Shown: piece by piece, positions 51,417-54,582 of the stretch
How the letters are laid out: every line of letters starts with the position of its first letter
How positions within the stretch are numbered: position 1 is the stretch's first letter
Assembly: GCF_026155325.1 (NCBI RefSeq)
Contig: NZ_JAPFPW010000020.1
Location: forward strand, 1 to 54,582
Length of the DNA: 54,582 nucleotides
Direction of reading: 5' to 3'
From: Desulfobotulus pelophilus
GTDB lineage: Bacteria > Desulfobacterota > Desulfobacteria > Desulfobacterales > ASO4-4
The notes under the pieces: generated by a model
Databases searched by the model: none
The model's input: the letters and a program-made list of their open reading frames with translations, nothing else
What the model was told of the DNA's origin: nothing
Made by a program: the position numbers and the translations under genes

Positions 51417-51478
51417 GGTATTCTCCTTAAAAGTAAGTGAAGCCCCTTTACGTTGAGGGGAGTGTGCTTCCTGATGGG

Positions 51479-53059
51479 TCAGGATTTTTTTTTCTTACGC
51501 AGTTCTGCCAGTCTTCCCATGGAGACAGGCAGGACGGGTATCACAGCTTTGAATAATACCACAAAGAGGCAGGCCCATGCAAAAAAATCCCCGATTTCGG
51601 CGTAAAGGCTTTTTCCTTTGAGCAGGGGGGCTCGGACGTTGAGGGTGTCTGTGGTATTCATGGCTGTTTTTTTCTCTATGCGTCCCGTCGGGAGGATTAG
51701 GGCGCTGATGCCTGTGTTGGCACTGCGTATGACGGTTTTACGGAATTCAACGGCACGGAACTGGCTGAAGGCGAGGTGCTGGGCCGGGCCGCCGGTATTG
51801 CCGAACCAGGCATCATTGGTCTGGACCGCAAGGAGTTCGGCCCCTTTTGCCACAGCCTCCCTTGCCATGTGGGGGAACACGCTCTCAAAGCATATCAGGG
51901 GGGCGAGAAGCCTGTCCTGAAAGGCAAGGACGGGTGGATGCATGCCGGGAGTGAACTCTCCTGCGGGAACGATAAACTGATCAAGAAATGGCAGATAGCG
52001 TTTCAGGGGGATGTATTCACCAAAGGGAACGAGGTGGCGTTTGTCGTAGCGGGCAAGGATATCTCCCTCGGGGCTGATCAGGTAGCTTCTATTGAAAAAA
52101 AGGTAGTTTCCGCCGGATGCTGTCTCGTAGGCAGGTGAGCCCGTGAGGTGATATCCTCCGGATTCCCTTATGTGGGTAAGAATCTGCCGGGTGGGGGCTT
52201 TGTCCGTAAAGAGGTAAAAGGGGGTGGCGGTTTCCGGCCAGAGGAAAAGACGGTTTTCGTCTTCAGGTGCTTTGGCCATGAGCCTGTGGTAACGATCAAG
52301 GGTTTTTTTTTGGAATGCCGGATCCCATTTCTGGTCCGGGGGAAAGTTCCCCTGAAGGATGGAGACTTCAATGCCCGGGGCATGGGCTGTTATTTTTTCA
52401 ATGTTTTTTATACGGATATGGCCGTACGAACCGAGGCAGAGCCATAGGCAGAGGGAGATGACCATGTTTTTTCCTTTTTTTCCCGGAAAGGCCAGAGCTG
52501 TATTTGCCATAACAATGGCAAAGGAAACAAGGTAGACTCCGCCCATATCCGCCGACTGTATGAGGAGGGGAGTTTCGGCAAGGCCGTGGCCCAGCTGTGC
52601 CCATGGGAAGCCGGTGAAAAGGTGTCCGCGTATGAACTCAAGAGCTGTCCATGCAGCCGGAGCAAGGAGGAGAATATTTTTTTTTTTCTGGTAAATATGG
52701 TGGATGAAAAGAAAGAAAAATGCCGGATAAAGGGCCATGTAGGAGGCAAGAAGACCCAGGGCCCCCAGGGCTGCGGGCCAGGGAAGGCCGCCGAAGGCCT
52801 GTACGGTGGCAGCCAGCCAGTGCAGGGTTACGGAAAAGAAAAAAAAACCGAAAAAAAATCCACACCGGAAAGCCTTGCCAGAGCTGTCTGCTCTGGCGGA
52901 CATACGTATGGGCAGGGCAGATGCCATAAACAGGAGGGGCCAGAAACCAAAAGGGGGAAAGGCAAGAGCTGTAGCAATACCGCAGGCAGATGCTGTGGCT
53001 GGTGCGGAAAGACGGGCATAGAGCATGGAGGGGTCTCCCGGATAAAAGAACAGATTCAC
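51479..53059 (-). CDS. lnt: Apolipoprotein N-acyltransferase
   Basis: A 526-residue inner-membrane enzyme that adds the third acyl chain to lipoproteins. The N-terminal half has six or more helices (CGIATALAFPPFGFWPLLFM onward). The nitrilase-like domain holds the catalytic triad: Glu in FLWPETATPFY, Lys in YDKRHLVPFGEY and Cys in APLICFESVFPH. RSANTGISALILPTGRI is also typical. Its presence implies an outer membrane. The start is a GTG at 53059 with AGAGGA upstream; an ATG at 53026 with GGGAG is an equally plausible start. It lies 62 bases upstream of prfB on the same strand. Confidence 0.93.
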   Translation of the reverse strand: MNLFFYPGDPSMLYARLSAPATASACGIATALAFPPFGFWPLLFMASALPIRMSARADSSGKAFRCGFFFGFFFFSVTLHWLAATVQAFGGLPWPAALGALGLLASYMALYPAFFFLFIHHIYQKKKNILLLAPAAWTALEFIRGHLFTGFPWAQLGHGLAETPLLIQSADMGGVYLVSFAIVMANTALAFPGKKGKNMVISLCLWLCLGSYGHIRIKNIEKITAHAPGIEVSILQGNFPPDQKWDPAFQKKTLDRYHRLMAKAPEDENRLFLWPETATPFYLFTDKAPTRQILTHIRESGGYHLTGSPAYETASGGNYLFFNRSYLISPEGDILARYDKRHLVPFGEYIPLKRYLPFLDQFIVPAGEFTPGMHPPVLAFQDRLLAPLICFESVFPHMAREAVAKGAELLAVQTNDAWFGNTGGPAQHLAFSQFRAVEFRKTVIRSANTGISALILPTGRIEKKTAMNTTDTLNVRAPLLKGKSLYAEIGDFFAWACLFVVLFKAVIPVLPVSMGRLAELRKKKKS

Positions 53060-53199
53060 ATTGAGATTCCTCTGGCCTTGTGCTATTTTTTCAGGAAAGT
53101 CTTTTCAGCAGGACCTCTTATTGAATCCCGCCAGATTTTGTTTTTCCGTTGTCGGAGTCCCGGCATCTCTTTTTTTCCAAAATATACGGAGTGCATGCC

Positions 53200-53511
53200 A
53201 TGAGTCAGATTGTAAAGGAGCAGGACCGGACCATTGTCATTCCCGGCGTGGATATTGTTGCGTCCATGGCCAATGATTTTCGCACGGAATTGCAGAACCT
53301 GATACAGGATAGCAGCGGTGATATTGAGCTGGACCTTGCAGGTGTTGAGATGGTGGATTCCGTTGGTATCGGTGTGATTATTGCCACCCATAACTCTCTG
53401 ACGCGTCAGAATCGAAGGTTGAAAGTGGTAAATGTTGCGAGAGATATCTACAGCCTGTTCAGTACCATGCGACTGGACCGGCATTTTTCCGTAGAACCTC
53501 TAGCTTCCTGA
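53200..53511 (+). CDS. STAS-domain anti-sigma factor antagonist
   Basis: A 103-residue protein consisting of a single STAS domain (SpoIIAA-like): [63 protein letters not shown]. The phosphorylatable serine is in VDSVGIG. Such proteins bind anti-sigma or switch kinases. No kinase or phosphatase partner lies beside it. GGAG precedes the ATG at 53200; the upstream frame from 53149 lacks a site. A terminator follows. Confidence 0.88.
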   Translation: MSQIVKEQDRTIVIPGVDIVASMANDFRTELQNLIQDSSGDIELDLAGVEMVDSVGIGVIIATHNSLTRQNRRLKVVNVARDIYSLFSTMRLDRHFSVEPLAS

Positions 53512-53541
53512 AAGGCTGTTCCGGTAAGCTCAGACAAATAC

Positions 53542-53567
53542 AAAACGCCCTGTTAAGGGCGTTTTTT
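53542..53567 (+). terminator. Terminator of STAS gene
   Basis: AACGCCC (53544-53550) pairs with GGGCGTT (53557-53563), followed by T. It lies 30 bases past the STAS stop, and also just downstream of the leftward tRNA-Pro, so it may serve both. Confidence 0.85.
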
Positions 53568-53572
53568 GATGT

Positions 53573-53650
<78 letters not shown>

Positions 53651-53851
53651 AAGAATAAAGATGGTACTTACCACGCTTCCCCGTCTTGTGCAAGTGTCTT
53701 CTTTGCCCCAAATCCTCCATCAAATTTATCCACACCCCTCCTGTGGTGTTTCGGGAGGCTTTTTTCAGCCCTCAACAGGGCGGCGAGAATTCAAAAAGGG
53801 TCTTTTTATGATGAATACATCTCAAGTATAAGGCGCAAGACTCAAAATCAA

Positions 53852-54582
53852 TCAATCTTCGGTAATTTTAGACGCAGCTATCCCTCTTGAGGCAATTTTT
53901 AGAAAAATGGGGTCGGTCGTCAATAGCGGACACCAAAATATGTAAGCCGCCTGCTGCTCTTTGAAAAATTGTTTCTCATAGGATGCAGGAGAGAGATAGC
54001 CAAGCCTCTTCTGCCGTCGTTGCCGATTGTAAAAGATTTCTATGTGGGTTGTAATCTGGCGTATGGCTTCCTGCCGGGTTTCGTAGCGCCGATGATGAAC
54101 AAGTTCGTTTTTCAGTACACCCCAAAAGCTTTCAATGGGAGCGTTGTCGTAGCCGTTCCCCCTGCGGCTCATGGATGCCCGCTTTGAACTGGTCAAGGAA
54201 TTTTCGGTAGTCTGCGGCGCAATATTGGCTACCACGGTCGGAATGATGAATCAGGCCATCTGCAGGCCTTTTGGCGACGACGGCGCGAAACAGTGACTGG
54301 GAGACCAGGTTTTTTGTCATACGCTCTCCCATTGCGTAGCCTACGACCTCTCCGGTAAAAAGGTCCTTGTGACCGGCAAGGTATAACCACCCCTCCGCCG
54401 TAGGAATGTACGTGATATCCGTTACCCGGACCTGATTCGGTGCCTCCGTTACAAAGCTCTGCTCCAGAAGGTTGGCGGCAACCGGCAGCTTGTGGTTTGA
54501 ATTCGTGGTTGCCTTGAATTTTTTAACCTGTTTGCAGCGAAGCCCCAGGTTCCTGCGAATCCGCTTGATCCGGTGAACCCCA
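53852..54582 (-). pseudogene. IS3-family transposase (orfB), frameshifted and cut by the window edge
   Basis: On the minus strand the frame entering at the window edge reads GVHRIKRIRRNLGLRCK, then NQVRVTDITYIPTAEGWLYLAG and LIHHSDRGSQYCAADYRKFLDQF, and ends in the wrong frame near 54132. The continuation SMSRRGNGYDNAPIESFWGVLKNEL...RLGYLSPASYEKQFF is in another frame, ending at 53852. The DDE catalytic residues are split across the two frames. An extra G in a run at 54178-54180 would explain the shift. The second frame also runs past the likely element end into flanking DNA. It is probably inactive. Confidence 0.85.
53908..54582. mobile_element. IS3-family insertion sequence, partial
   Basis: The element contains the frameshifted DDE transposase. 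Its end here is probably near 53908, where the sequence TGGGGTCGGTCGTCAATAG begins with TG as IS3-family ends do. This boundary is inferred. The other end, orfA and any target-site duplication lie outside the window. Confidence 0.65.

Overview
This looks like a chromosomal segment of a Gram-negative, probably anaerobic deltaproteobacterium (Desulfobacterota, Desulfobacteraceae-like). That is inferred from the protein sequences, from a complete ectoine pathway (salt-adapted habitat), from Lnt (outer membrane) and from dense thiol-redox and arsenic genes. No rRNA or ribosomal protein gene is present to fix the taxon.

Layout. 1-6 kb: a YkgJ-type cysteine-cluster protein, tRNA-Val, and the sbcD-sbcC nuclease operon. 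6-12.1 kb: a chemoreceptor with a zinc-binding CZB domain, then pstS-pstC-pstA-pstB. 12.2-15.1 kb: Mn-type superoxide dismutase and the decayed immunity region of a Mu-like phage (two small leftward genes facing an S24 repressor). 15.2-16.1 kb: an arsenite methyltransferase gene whose in-frame UGA falls on a conserved arsenic-binding cysteine and is followed by SECIS-like hairpins. I read it as a selenoprotein ArsM. 16.4-20 kb: a SulP anion transporter and MgtE. 20.3-23.9 kb: a permease fragment, an MFS transporter and crcB, a DUF190 gene and chrB. 24.1-25.9 kb: a dynamin-like GTPase.

25.9-35.1 kb is an arsenic and thiol-redox island. Leftward: arsR, an ArsP-type permease, a small glutaredoxin-like protein, a rhodanese, a MauE/DoxX protein, a periplasmic thioredoxin and a CcdA-type electron carrier. 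Rightward: a second arsR, thioredoxin-type arsC, an AhpD-like protein, acr3, a secreted thioredoxin-fold protein and a VKOR-thioredoxin fusion. The promoter of the second arsR carries nearly the same palindrome as the promoter of the distant arsM. The two loci therefore appear to form one ArsR regulon that reduces, exports and methylates arsenic.

35.2-38.3 kb holds an unrecognised 1019-residue membrane protein. 38.5-43.8 kb is a leftward ectoine cluster in the order ask, yitT-like, ectA, ectB, ectC behind a sigma70-type promoter. 44.2-54.6 kb holds hemC, an amidohydrolase, trmL, a DUF1007 plus nickel/cobalt transporter pair, a 9-bp tandem repeat, an HD-ThiL fusion coupled to prfB (with the classical RF2 frameshift), lnt, a STAS protein, tRNA-Pro and a frameshifted IS3-type transposase cut by the window edge.

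The observations most worth following are the selenocysteine ArsM, its shared operator with the arsR-arsC-acr3 locus, and the ChrB-type palindromes that link chrB to the MFS gene.
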